From the NCBI RefSeq assembly GCF_040954645.1, contig NC_092810.1, positions 76,266,660 to 76,330,659 of the forward strand: DNA of 64,000 nt. The letters are read 5' to 3'. The position numbers were made by a program, and so were the translations under genes. This DNA comes from Diabrotica undecimpunctata. Its lineage: Eukaryota; Arthropoda; Insecta; Coleoptera; Chrysomelidae. This document shows positions 50,243 to 62,439 of this stretch, piece after piece. The notes under the pieces were generated by a model that searched no databases, was not told where the DNA came from, and worked only from the letters and a program-made list of their open reading frames with translations. Every line of letters starts with the position of its first letter. The stretch's first letter is position 1.

Positions 50243-52420
50243 TGTAACGATAAGATTACTTTATCGTTACTGAGAAATTTAAAATAACTTAATTCTGCCT
50301 GTAAGGTATGCAACCAACTATACATGTAATCGTATGATCAATTGTTTATCAATTGGTCAAACTGCTTACCGCCGCTTCCGCTTAACTTGGAACTGACGGA
50401 AGCCGACGATTTTAAAAGTGGAAGAGCTCACTTTATATCCAACCTTCGAACGGGTCAGAAGAGTGATCTTTCAACGACCAACGCCACATGGCTCAAGTTA
50501 TCAGAAAAGAAATTTAAGTTATTCAGAGGTGATATTAAGTTAAAGAAGGTTTTTTTTTTATATTAGAAGTTTTGGAAAAAGAAGATTTTGGTTCAATTGT
50601 TGAAATATTGTTGCGTTGGGTGAGTTTCATTTTAATTAAAGTACATCATTTTTTTTTTTAACCATTATTAGTTTCATATTAAAATCATTTATTCAATAAT
50701 TTTACCTTAATTATATTAGTCAAATCACGTTCAGAATTCTTTCTGTTAGAAATTCTCCTAAGTACACGTTCTCATCAATATCCAAGCAATTCGGTAATGT
50801 AAGGAGATCCTTCATTACTATTTGCCTATAATATATTCGTGATAAGTTAAATTTTAGTTCTTCAGTGAAATATTCATAGTAAATTCCCAACATTTTTTTT
50901 TTAAATACATAATTTTCGATTAATTTTCCAAGGTCACAAAAAGTGTACGAAACCTTCACTAATTATCATCTTCTGACTAGTTTTTCTTGTCCTAACCGCC
51001 TTGTTGTTTATCAACTCTGAATAAAGCTAATGAGAGCTTCTTTGATTTTATTTTAGTCGTTGGAGGAAGAAAGAATATAAAGTCAATACAATAAACATTA
51101 TTTTGGATTTGGGGTAATAGCTTTCAGTTGAGTTTAGTTTGGAGTTTTTTCGGTTTTTCCCGAATATTGGAATAGCGGTTCAGTTTGGTGCTAGAACAGT
51201 GGGCTTACAGCTTTCACCCGAACGAGTCCCGGCGGCGTAAGGCGTCCGGAAGAAGAACCTTCTCGGCTTGAGAGTAGACAGGTTTTTTTTTTTTACTGTT
51301 TGGTAATATCGTAAAAATAAGTTACTTAAATATTGTTTAAACTTTAGTGAGTGAACGAACCAAAACTTAAAAATAATCCTAGTCAATTTTCGTAAATCAT
51401 ATTTGCGTATCATTATATATCTTACATTCAATTTTTTTTCTTAACATCATTTGCTTATTTTTTTTGTGTCATTAAATATTTTAAATATATATATGTATTA
51501 GTAATAACAGGGTAGGGGTGGATTTTAATACACTTTGTAAGGTCATTTGTGCACAAAGGTCCATTTTGTATTTTTACAGCCCTACTGGTAACGTCACTGA
51601 TTTATCTTGGATCTGTTCCTTTCTGAACAGACCAATTGAAATATATTTACAGGTTATCTGATTGGAATCAACTTAGAAATTGTCGAACTGATACATTGTG
51701 TTAAATATAGGGAAGGGTAATAATTGTTTTAATATATAAATAGGTTGGTTGTAGTAAATTTTGTTTTAATTAATGAATAAAACTTCATAATAAAAGTTCC
51801 TACTTTTCTAGCATATTAGAGGGTGTAAATATATTGTAAATAGGGATCAATAGGTTTTTTTTGTATGATAGGGTATTTAAGTTAAATTGTATATTACGGT
51901 TTACAGGTTTTCTATTTTATTATTATTAAATTGGGTTATAAGTAATAATCTGTTTTATTAAACAACCTTTTTTTTAATAAAGTATATCTAGTTACAGAAA
52001 ACATAGTTAGCAGCAGCAATAAAGTCACTAGATGAAGTGTTTGTTAGACTAAGAGTCCAGTAAACATCTTCCCTGGCGCCCAAATCATTCTTCTCTCATA
52101 TATTCCTGTTGTCAGTACTTACCCTTAGTTCGTTTTGGTTATTCTTATATTTCCTTAGTTAATATACATCTTTTCTATTCTTTACTGTTTTCTCAGGGCA
52201 TGCAAATAGGCCTAACCCTACCTTGAGTATCAACTGGCCAGTCTCAAGCATACCCAGCTAGCCTAACTGCATTCAGTTTCAACTCTTATTTTAATTTAGT
52301 TTCAAACTTATCTTCACACTACTCTACAGATCTTATAACATCAGGGACATAGTCCCAAGGGATCTGCCTACTATATTTGTTACAGTAGCGCCCAAAGTGG
52401 AGAAATATAATTTTGTTACA
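50243..52420 (+). repeat. Gypsy-C 3' LTR
   Basis: 2,178 bases, nearly identical to the 5' LTR. ATAC target duplication follows at 52421. Confidence 0.93.
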
Positions 52421-52424
52421 ATAC

Positions 52425-55400
52425 GTTGTCGTTCTTCTTAAAGCAACCCTTTTCGGCTTGTGTATCGTACCGTTTCTTCATTCGGTCGCTAGCGATCTGA
52501 AGGTGGGAACGGACCAACCCATGTACATCGTCCATTCTTCTTCGTAATTCGATCACATAATCTTCACCTGCTACATCTTCTCCAGGTCGACACCCAAACT
52601 CTAGATCACAAGGTAGTCGCATTTCGCGTCCGAATAGGACTCTGGCTGGTGTCTGGCCTGTTGATTCGTTAACAGCAGATCTGTAGGCCATTGTGAAGAA
52701 CGAAAGGTATTGGTCCCAGTCTCGCTGATGATCGGACACCATCTTTGTCAAATACTTGCCAATTGTCCTATTCATTCGTTCTACCATACCATCCGATTGC
52801 GGATGATACGTGGTAGTTCTTGTTTTCTTCATGCCTAGTCTATCACATATTCCTTGGAATAGATCGCTTTCGAAGTTCCTGCCTTGGTCACTATAGATCT
52901 CCAAAGGCACTCCAAATCGACTGATATATTCTTGGATCAACTTATCTGCAACGGTGGCGGCCTTCTGGTCTGGAAGTGCGTAAATCTCGACCCACTTAGT
53001 GAAGTAATCCATTACTACCAGCATGTACTTGCCTCCATTTTCACTTTCTGGAAATGGCCCAGCGATGTCCAAAGCTATTCTTTCAAACGGGCTTCCAACA
53101 TTATATTGTCTCATAGGAGCTCTCCCTTTTCGGTAAGGCCCGTTACTCGTAGCACAAATAGTACATTTCTTACACCAGTCTTTTACGTCGTCGGAACTGT
53201 TCATCCAATAAAACCGTTCCCGAATTCGCTGAAGTGTTTTCTTTACACCAAAATGCCCTCCTGATGGACTGTCATGTAACCGACGAAGTACTTCGGCTAT
53301 TCTGCTCTTTGGAATCACCAAGTGTCTTTTCTTCTCTGAACCGTCATCATTTTCCAGAACTCGTTTGAGCAAGCCATCTTCCATGATAAATGAGTCCCAC
53401 TGGGCCGAATACGTCTTAACTACTGAGCATAGGTTTGATATTTCCTGCCAAGGTGGTCGACGGTTTTCCTATTTCCATTTTCGGATTTTCTGTATAACTG
53501 GATCTCTCTCTTGTTCTTCTCTTATCTTAGTAGGCGTCCAGTCGTCGTTGACCATCGTTGTTCTTAGCACTGCTGCTTCCTTGGATTCCGTTTTGTAGCA
53601 GTGGGAACACTCTGCTGAACATGGCCTTCTGGAAAGAGAATCAGCGTTTCTGTGGCTAACTCCGGCCCGGTGCTCAATCTTAAAATCGTATTCTTGGAGT
53701 CGTTCGATCCACCTGGCTATCCGACCCTCTGGATTCTTAAACTGCATCAACCACTTAAGGGCGGCATGGTCGGTTCGGATTAGAAACTTTCTGCCATAGA
53801 GGTATTGATAGAAGTGCTCTACTGATTTCACTACTGCTCGAAGTTCTCTTCTCGTGACACAATAATTCCGCTCAGGTTTTGAAAGAACTTTACTAAAATA
53901 TCCGAGGACTCGTTCCTGTCCTCCTTGAATCTGAGACAGCACTCCTCCAATTCCCACATTACTTGCATCCGTATCTAAGATGAACTCTCCTTCTGGCAGT
54001 GGATACCCTAAAATTGGTGCTGTTATTAAATGCTTTTTCAACGTCTCAAAGGCATTTTGGCAGTCTGTATCCCAGCGGTAATCTCTTGCTTCCTCCGTAA
54101 GTCGCGTTAATGGCTTAGCGATATCTGCAAACTTCTTAATAAACCTCCGGTAGTAAGTACATAGTCCAAGAAAACTTCTCACTTGATGTTTGTCAGTTGG
54201 TTTTGGCCATTCCTTAATGGAATCGATTTTTCCCTTATCCACGGCCACTCCTTCTTTACTGACTATATGACCCAGATAATTGACTCTACCTTGAAATATC
54301 TGGCACTTCTTGGGGTTTAGCATCAATTGGGCAGCTTTAAGTCGATTAAAAACGTTTTCTAAATTCCTCAAATGATCTTCAAATGTCTCCCCCAAGACGA
54401 TTATATCATCTAAATAAACCAGGCATGTTTTCCAAGATAACCCTCTCAACACATTTTCCATAAGCCTCTCAAATGTCGCAGGAGCATTACAGAGTCCAAA
54501 TGGCATAACGTTGAATTGCCACAATCCAGATCCTGTGGTGAAGGCTGCCTTTTCTTTATCTACTGGGTCCATATCTACCTGCCAGTATCCAGACTTCAAA
54601 TCCAAAGTAGAAAACAATTTACTTCCAGCCAATGTGTCCAATGTGTCATCGATCCGAGGCAGAGGATAACTATCTTTCTTGGTAACGTTGTTCAGCAAAC
54701 GGTAATCCACACAGAACCTCGTCGTTCCGTCTTTCTTCTTAACCAGGACCACCGGAGAGACCCATGGGCTCGTAGAAGGTTCTATCACCCCGTCTTTCTT
54801 CATTTCCTGAACAATCGTTTCAGCTTCCTCTCTTTACGCCTGTGGTAATCGTCGAGCTGTTTGACGAATTGGCTTAGCATTACCAGTATCAATTTTATGC
54901 TTAACAACGGTAGTTCTTCCCGTCTTTCCTCCTTTCGGTACGAAAATATCACGATACTGCCGAAGAAATTCCCTTAATTTCCTTTTCTCAATCTGATTCA
55001 GAGACTGTCCTGCAACTGCAACCATTTGGTCGAATTTGTCGTTGGAATTATCAGATGTTGTCGCCTGACAGATTATGGATGTCACAGGTACACAAGTTCC
55101 TACTTTTGTCCCTTTCTTTATGGTCACTGGGTAGTCGTTGACATTGATAAGTCTCACAGGAATTTCCTTAGCCGAAGTCACCAATTCTTTTCCAATTATG
55201 ATTCCACGGCCAACCTCATCGTCGTGGTTCCAAGGCTCCATCATAACAGGTCTCCCTTCGTCCACCATTCCCTGTAGCCGCGCTACTATGATCGTTTCGC
55301 TTCTCGCAGGCACGACTGTATCTTCTGTAATGGCTGCTTGCACAGTGTTGTCATTATGTGGATGGAGAAATACCTCCTCGTTGCCAACTTTGATTACCTT

Positions 55401-57070
55401 ATTCTTAAAATCCAATTGGAATCCATGCATATTCATTACGTCCATTCCTAATATAACATCCTCTTCGATGTCAGCAACTATAACAGTATGGACAAACTTT
55501 TCTGCTCCAATTCCCAATTGTACCTGGATTTCTCCATGAATGTTGGCGTTTTCACCTGTAGCGGTTCGAAGTCGCAACCTCGTTGGTAACAGTTTCTTAC
55601 GGCTGTTTATAACTGTCGGGCGTATAATGGTTCTGGTCGCTCCGGTATCCACCAACAACGTATGCCTTCTACCATCTATTTCTCCATCTACATATACACT
55701 ATCTTCACGACATTTCAAAGAGGCTATTAGTATAAGAGGGTCTTTGGAAAAGTTCCGGGTCGAAGCTGCTCCCCTAAAGCCGACTAGTTCTGGTTTTCCT
55801 GATGGTGAGTTTCTCGATTTTATAGTCTTCGTTTTCTTGCATGTAATACTTTTCATCATATTAACGAGCTGGTCAAGTTTATCTTCATCTTCTTCCTCTT
55901 TTACAGTCCTAACTTTACTGTACCCGCCAGAGGCCTGCGTAGCTGACTCGTATTCGAGGGCGGCGGATAAGACATCAACCAGCGTCTTGTGACGAGCTAA
56001 TCGTAGTGTTCTCCGCATTTCATAATCACGAAGACCATCAATAAACGTTTGAACTGCCAATTTTTCCATCATGTCTTCGGGAGCTGTTGGATAAGCATAT
56101 CGTACTAATCTGGCAATATCTACCTCATAATCTTGAAGAGCCTCATCTTTCTTTTGTCTACGATTTTTAAGCTGCGACTGATATACATGCTCCAAATGTT
56201 CGTGGCCATATCGCATATTTAACCTCTTCTTGAGTTGTTCGAAATCATCGGTCTCCTCTACGGCTATGGTCTGAAGCACATCTAAGGCATCTCCTCGAAG
56301 AGCGATAGTCAGGTTTACCGCCTTTTCTTTTTCAGACCATCCATTTGGTCTTGCGGCTGATTCGAACTGTTTCATGTAGTTGTTCCATGACGATTTTCCA
56401 TCGAAAGTTGGGACTTTCACATGGACAGAACCTCCACTTCCTTCAAATTTCGGCCGTGTTTCCAACTTAAATTTCGTCTCGTCTTCTTTTGTCTCTACTC
56501 TAATTGGATTGTTTCCTCTCTCTGCTGTCCCTGTTTCCTCAAGCTTCTTTTCCATCTCTTTCCATATCTTTTCTTCGAAGGCCAACATATCGGCAGCAAC
56601 TTGGTTTTTTAACGAAGACACTCTATCGTCAAGAGCAGACATCTCAGAAGTGACTTTAGAGATGTTAGCAGAATCTTTGCTTTCCAGAGAAGAAATCTCG
56701 TTAGAAACTTTGTTTTCTAATGAAGCGATGTCGCGGATACTTTGTTCTCCAATGATGCGATGTCACCAGAAACTTTGTTCTCTAATGATGCGATGTCACC
56801 AGAAACTTTTGAAATATCGCCAGAAACTTTCGAAATATCGCCAGAAACTTTGTTCTCTAATGATGCGATGTCACCAGAAACTTTTGAAATCGACGAGAGG
56901 ACAGCATCATGTTTATCTTCAAATATATAAGTCTCTGGATCTAGTCCTTCTTCTAGCAAAGCGTTCTTTAGTCGTTGGACTAACTCAGCCTTTTTTCCGG
57001 TAAAAGCTAATTCTCTGTCTTCGAGATGTCTTCTTAAATTAGTCACTGTGAGCTCATAAATCGTAGTCAT
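52425..57070 (-). pseudogene. Gypsy-A copy 2: Gag-Pol 5' part
   Basis: From the ATG at 57070 (MTTIYELTVTNLRRHLEDRE) to the Gypsy-C insertion. SAP-like motif, coiled-coil, capsid, DTGA protease, RT with YLDD, RNase H and integrase all align with copy 1. Damage: a frameshift in the coiled-coil repeats near 56710-56745, a TAA in the LPQA-REEAE stretch at about 54834 and a stop in the WK-ENRR stretch at about 53467. The coiled-coil differs from copy 1 in repeat number (extra SKVSGDI and SLENKVSGDI units). Integrase is open from about 53384 to the insertion point. It continues at 40112. Confidence 0.9.
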
Positions 57071-57134
57071 TTTCACAATTTATTTTATATCCACATGTAA
57101 TTTATTTTCGCAATTTATCTTATGTATTCCACTA

Positions 57135-57145
57135 TTCTGACACCA
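57135..57145 (-). promoter_or_regulatory. Primer-binding site of Gypsy-A copy 2
   Basis: Minus strand TGGTGTCAGAA, one base inside the 5' LTR, identical to copy 1. Confidence 0.7.
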
Positions 57146-57146
57146 T

Positions 57147-57563
57147 TCTAGTGACTTTATTTAACTGCTATGTCTTTATTTAATTTATAATGTCTTTATT
57201 AAAAGGTTCTTATTTTAATTTATTAAAAAGCACGATAACTTATATCAATTTATTTAACGAATAATACATAATTTATATAGGCGAACGTAACAATTAAAAT
57301 CGCGAGCGCGGGTCTTCAGGTATTAACTAACTCCCTTCAATTAAAGCTCCGTTATTATATATGAAATCCTGTTATTCGAGAACAGCGGCGATCTCGCATC
57401 GAAGTAACCAGAAGCTCAGACCGGTCTCATTCGGCCTACCTGACCTCTAGTCGGATGATTCACCATAATTTGGGTCTAGATCCTTTGCCGAAATTTCTAC
57501 AACAAAACAGAATTAGTCATCATATATTTACAGTTATTTTAGGCCATGATATTTATCGTAACA
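57147..57563 (-). repeat. Gypsy-A copy 2 LTR (5' LTR)
   Basis: 417 bases, TCTAGTGAC (TG mutated to TC) to CGTAACA; ATAT duplication follows. Confidence 0.88.
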
Positions 57564-57883
57564 ATATACTTGATAATTGAACAATTTTTAACATGAAGAA
57601 AGTAGTTTTTTTGTTCTACGTGAATAATTGTAGTATATGGAATGTACAGTAATAATAGTTCTATTTACAGTATATACATACAAACGAATACATAATGTAC
57701 AAAAAATAGATGAATTGAAAAAAAAAATATAGAAAAATATATACAAGTTAATATTTACAAAAAAAGTACCCAAAATAACCAAAATATATTTATGAATTCC
57801 TAAATAATTAATTCTGTTTCGCTGTCGCTATCCTCTTCAAGATTAATAACAATTGATTTAATTATGTGATTCAAAGTAACATA

Positions 57884-59093
57884 TCAATTGTCTACGTTAA
57901 TTACATGGCGTACTGAATTTTTCCAACTTTCTGGGGAGATATCATCAACACATTTCCTTATTAATTCGACTACACTACCACTTAAAGTCGGAGAAACATT
58001 TTGTGACCTAACATTTGACTTGGTGCCACATATGCTCCATGGGATTAAATAAACAATAGTAGGGCGGAAGCCGCAACACTGTATGTCCCATGTCCTCGGC
58101 CAATACGTCACAAACATATACTTTTTTAATAGAACATAGAAAAAGATTTTAACACTTCTAACAGTTCATTTTTTAAATAACTTTCTTCAAAATATATATC
58201 GTTTTCTAACAGGTAGTTTTGAATTTCAATTTTCGTGTTATTTGCACTTGGAGACTTATGTAATTGACGACTGTGGTAACTTGCATTGTCCATTACTATC
58301 ACACTATTTTGAGGAAGGTTAGGTATAAGACAATTCTTAAACCATTGCTAAAAAAGCTCTGCCGTTGTATCCTCATGGTAGTCCACGCAGGAGTCTTTAA
58401 TGTTCTTTGCAGAAAGCCATAAGGCATTTGGGACCCAACCATTTTCTGATCCTGCATGTAAAATTGTTATTCTTTTCCCTTTGTTTGACACCTGTTGGAA
58501 GAATCGGACCATCCTTTGGATGGTGTTTCATGAGTGTCAAACCATGTCTCGTCCAGATAAATTATTGGTCGATCTTCTGTACGGTACTTTCTTATGGAAG
58601 TTATATATTCAGTACGCCACTTTTGTAAACGATGGGACTCCATAAGCACTTGCCTTTTGTCAATTGTACGATATCTGAAGCCCATTTTAGACAAAATCCT
58701 CCAAAGACTAATGCGGCTACAGTTTATTTGTGTATCATCATTAGTAAGCCGTTGTTTTAAAGCATCTAATGTAGGTATCCGTTGCTCTTCGTACATTGTG
58801 TAAATTTTTCGTCTTATTAAGTCCTTATCATTTTCGTCAATACATTTGGTAGAACCGGCATCCTTACGCTTCCTTCTTGACTTAATGGGATTTGATGTAA
58901 TTCTTTTCACTGTGGTTAGAGGTATTTTCGTTAAATCGGATATTTCACTGGCAGCAGTATTAGCAGTAAGTCCTCTTGTAAGTAAAGAACTATATATTGT
59001 TTTTACGATTTCTCTAGCGTCAGCAGATAAATGCTTTTTCTTTGCTGGAACACTGGAAGAAGCACCATCAATGTTTTTCCACGGACGCCACAT
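57884..59093 (-). pseudogene. IS630-like DDE transposase remnant
   Basis: Starts at the ATG at 59093 (MWRPWKNIDGASSS). 59093-58467 is open: HTH (ANTAASEISDLTKIPLTTVK), second HTH (SRISLWRILSKMGFRYRTID) and the first catalytic aspartate in IIYLDETWFDTHETP. Then frameshifts. NSVIVMDNASYHSRQLHKSP (RC of about 58260-58310) carries the second aspartate; the region with the glutamate is degraded near 58010-58130; 57884-57990 ends with ISPESWKNSVRHVI. Same DDE_3-type superfamily as the intact ORF at 31155-32495 but only distantly similar. It belongs to the split transposon with TIRs at 38646 and 59561. Confidence 0.85.
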
Positions 59094-59645
59094 AATGCTG
59101 TTTTATAGGTATAAATAGGTATAACACTGGCAACACTTGTAACACTTTCAACTAAATGAAACAAAATGTATATTTAAAAACTTCTCATCGGTTTTATATA
59201 CTTTTACAAATTATACGGAATAGAGGGAACCTGTATAATGATTCCAGGAAATACTTAACGATCAACAAATTTATTGTGGTCATTAAAAGATCAACCATGG
59301 CTAGTGAAACTCACTGTTAAAATGTTTACAACTTTATGAAATAAAATGTATTCTAATCGTTTTTATAATTTTATACGATTTTTTAATCGTTTTTATATTA
59401 CCAGGAATTTATTATACAAACAAGATAACGACACTCCATAGTAGCTTCAATTTTACCTGAATACTTACCTGCTCAACTAATGTTGACTAAGCTGGGGTAC
59501 TTGCGATCGGGTTTTATTGCAATCATTAAGCACTCAACCATTTTTCGTGAAATAAACTATACCTTCCTAATAAACAGGTTTAGTCTACCGCCCAGTCGTA
59601 TTCGTAACGTTCTAGTGATTGGGTCTATTTACATATAAGCGTATT

Positions 59646-60712
59646 GTATCATATTGATACATTGCGACATAACGTGTAAGTGTTGTTTTACTTTGGTCGT
59701 ATTTCAGGTTATTTTCGGCCTACTTATTATAGGTGAGTGTTATTTTATATTTTTATTTTCAGTATAATCACTGCAAAGCGGGTTGTAGAAAAGATTGTAG
59801 AAAATTAATTATATTTTCTATAACAGTTTGTTTATTATTCTAATAATTATAATTATTCTCAATAATATATCTTACTAAATTAGAGACTATGCGATCAGCA
59901 CGACATTCCTTCTTCGTGTTGTTTCGTATCAGCTGCGCCTGTCAGTATTTTAGATTCAAAATATTCAAACCCAACTACCCTTAACGCCACTTCGTTTTTG
60001 CCTTCTCAAATAGAAGCACGCAACTCAGACTTATTTGTCAGCTTCTCAAAAAGAAGCAAGTTATAGTTCTCACGCTTCTCAAATAGAAGCAGTTTTCAAA
60101 TAACTTATTTTATTAAATAGTTAATTAACTATATTAAATTCAGTATCTGTGCATCGAATATGTAAGTGCCTGAAATTATTCTTTTATACAGAAGAGAATC
60201 TACAGTTTTGTGCCAACATTTCATAAATGCCGGTCCGACAAATTTTAGGGTTGCCGGATATACCACAAACAATAAACTTTCTTGTTCTATAAATCGCACG
60301 AATCTATTAAATCAGCGAACTAGCTACCTCGCCCTTTCCCCTACACGGATTTACAACCTAAATAATCCGCATGATATAGAATATCTTTGAATATTTATAT
60401 TATGAAAGTTATGTTTATGTTGTGAAAACACAACTAAAACACCACATATATCTGACTGAGTGTTAGTAAATTTTATAATCACGTATCAAACAGATACATT
60501 GCGACCGTTGCTGTCAATAGCTTTCTACCCGTAAGTCATGTCTTCGGATTTACATACACAAATAGTTTTTTTGTTATCACAAAGTATTTACACAAACAAA
60601 ATAGGAGGAATGAATTATTGGATGTAATCTACAACTACGCTTGATCCAAAAACTATTGCTGTTACTGTAATTTTAAGTTAAAGTTAGATGTATCATTTTG
60701 ATACATTGCGAC
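59646..60712 (+). repeat. Three dispersed GTATC...GATACATTGCGAC motifs
   Basis: 23-base motifs at 59646-59668, 60483-60505 and 60690-60712. Each has GTATCA, a variable core and GATACATTGCGAC, so the first half can pair with GATAC. The spacing is irregular (837 and 207 bases). Confidence 0.7.
59999..60100 (+). repeat. Three short hairpins, GCTTCT-loop-GAAGC
   Basis: CTTCTCAAATAGAAGCA near 60002, GCTTCTCAAAAAGAAGCA near 60041 and GCTTCTCAAATAGAAGCA near 60080, about 40 bases apart. Each is an inverted repeat with a CAAA-type loop. Confidence 0.7.
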
Positions 60713-61469
60713 AACTTTTATACAAGAGTAAGTTGCGACCGACGGAAGGTTAAGCATGAACACGTGCTTAGTTCGTCCTGTAGTCAGTTGTAAATAAAAG
60801 TTCTACAATAATTGGTATCTACATTTCTCATTTCAAACTAAATTAAAAATTGTATAGAACATTAGTCTCATCAACATTTCCTTTTTGTTAACTTTTTTCT
60901 ATTCTTCATTTCATAAATCTTGCCGTTTGGTTCCCATTTAATTTAAAACAATTTTATAATTTAAGGTTTACTATATAAAGAGTAAAAATTGTAAGTATAA
61001 ATTCATGATAGGTTTAACTTAAAATCACAATTTTGCTGTGAGAAATCTTACATGACAATGTTACTTACGTAACAATGAGCTTTTGGTATTTTTCTATTTG
61101 CTTATTGTTTAAATTGTTAAGTTAAATTGATTAGTCGTTGGTTAATCGTGGTGGTAAATAATTGATCGAAAGGGTGCAGAAATAACTTGGACGAAATCTC
61201 TTCACACGTTCTTTATTGTGCTCTTATGGCCACATATGGAAACATACTACTGCCTGTATAAAATTGTAACGACTTTGCCTAGGGCTTACAGGGTAAAACC
61301 CATGGCTTAGAATTTACATTTACATAGAATGAAAGTAGGTATCTTAAACAAATTTAAATTAACTCCCCCGTTGAAGGGTACCTTTTAAAAAGACAATAAA
61401 TATACATAAAATCTTATGTATCAATATTATCACTAACACACTCTTACTGCATTGGCAACGGTCACAAAT

Positions 61470-62330
61470 GAAGAACAGAACGAATAACAATCTTATTGTT
61501 TGTTTTTACCTCTGCCACTCTTTAAAGTTTATCTTTACCGCAATGCAAGCTAATAATACGTCCCAAAGGCCATCTTCATAGTGGTTGTTGATAACTACGA
61601 ATTAACACTAAAGTTCCAATATTCAAGTGAGGCGAAGATTGTTTCCATTTGTATTGATTTTTCAGTTGCGAAACGTATTCTTTCATCTAACGATTCCAAA
61701 ATTATTGATACATATCGTCGTTTTGTAGTTGAGGGGTCTGCCTATTGGAATTGTGCTTAAGTCAGTGTCGGTAATGGTTATAATAGGACGGCCAATCAGG
61801 AAATGGGAAGGAGTAATCGGCTTAAGGTCAGTTGGGTCCTTAGAGAGTGCAAACATAGGTCTAGAATTTACGAGTCTCTTGATCTGAATTGATAAAGAAT
61901 TGAAAACACCCTCTTTAAATGGTGTTTCATGCTTTTGACTGCCGCCTCCCAAACACTTAGATATTTCCTTAGCAAATTAATCTAATTGTGCAAGTTTTAT
62001 TAACCGCTATGATGCTTGCTCTACCTTGGAAAGAGTTAAAGGATCTATCGTTCTTTCTGACCTTTTTCTACAAGCATTATTACGAAATCGAAGACAATAA
62101 CTAACGACATTTTTTAAAGTTAAAATATTAGAAAATCTAGAGAACAGAAAGAGTGATGTAGCTTTACTTTTGGAGCAAATTAAATGACTTTGATAATTGC
62201 CACTTGCATCTATGCTTCGGAAATGTTCATCTAAATTTACTTTATTAGATGTGACTAGATTCGACAATATTGGATACATTATGACGATAAATAGTGTAAG
62301 AAAAAAATATCGGATGTGCAAAAGTATTTA
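61470..62330 (-). pseudogene. BEL/Pao retrotransposon pol remnant
   Basis: Minus strand, fragmented. RC of about 62010-62140 reads LFSRFSNILTLKNVVSYCLR, then PLTLSKVEQAS, the connector before the BEL/Pao integrase. A deletion follows. RC of 61683-61975 has the integrase end: QKHETPFKEGVF, LVNSRPMFALSKDPTDLKPI and TPSHFLIGRP, diagnostic for BEL/Pao. RC of about 61500-61700 continues with MKEYVSQLKNQYKWK, VGTLVLI-like and WPLGRII, the C-terminal domain. Stops and frameshifts are frequent. Gag, protease, RT and catalytic integrase core are absent. Confidence 0.82.
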
Positions 62331-62439
62331 TTTATGTAAAAAGTGTAGAGTGGCATCTACATGCCTAACGTTTCGAAAAGTTTGATCTTAAAATATAATT
62401 TGCATTTAAGATACAATATGTTCCTTTATTAAAAATTAA

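Larger units (their letters stand above)
40113..52420 (+). mobile_element. Gypsy-C, 12.3-kb Ty3/gypsy retrotransposon with 2.2-kb LTRs
   Basis: Complete plus-strand element: LTRs 40113-42322 and 50243-52420, TG...CA ends, ATAC target duplication (40109-40112 and 52421-52424). The LTRs differ by one 30-odd-base indel, T-run lengths and a few substitutions, so the insertion is recent. Internal order: primer site, a 600-base leader, gag, pol in the -1 frame, a 2.6-kb non-coding stretch and a polypurine tract. All ORFs are open and motif-complete, so it may be active. Confidence 0.94.
38863..57563 (-). mobile_element. Gypsy-A copy 2, split by Gypsy-C
   Basis: Same family as copy 1, minus strand. 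LTRs at 38863-39259 and 57147-57563, with ATAT target duplication on both outer sides (38859-38862, 57564-57567). Gypsy-C sits inside the integrase-GPY/F linker at 40113-52420 with an ATAC duplication. Coding sequence matches copy 1 closely, but has at least two stops and one frameshift, so it is dead. Its LTRs are quite different from those of copy 1 although the coding parts are nearly the same. Confidence 0.9.
38646..59561 (-). mobile_element. IS630-like DDE transposon split by nested LTR elements
   Basis: TIRs of about 38 bases: TATAGTTTGTTTCACG...CTTAATG at 38646-38684 and its complement at 59524-59561 with one difference. Joining the two flanks of Gypsy-A copy 2 (38646-38862 and 57568-59561) gives an element of about 2.2 kb with one minus-strand transposase pseudogene. 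It is the outermost and oldest layer of the nest. Terminal TA fits TA-targeting IS630/Tc1 elements. Confidence 0.75.
59562..61469. other. Non-coding, with two small repeat families
   Basis: No gene that I can support. It holds three copies of GTATC-n-GATACATTGCGAC (59646, 60483, 60690) and three GCTTCT...GAAGC hairpins near 60000-60100, described as separate entries. A 74-codon open stretch at 60166-60390 has no motif. 61100-61375 may include the 3' LTR of the BEL/Pao remnant, since its complement starts with a G-rich tract near 61365. Confidence 0.5.

Noticed and set aside
60166..60390. 74-codon ORF as a host gene fragment
   Set aside because: No motif, no splice or promoter context; length is within chance expectation.
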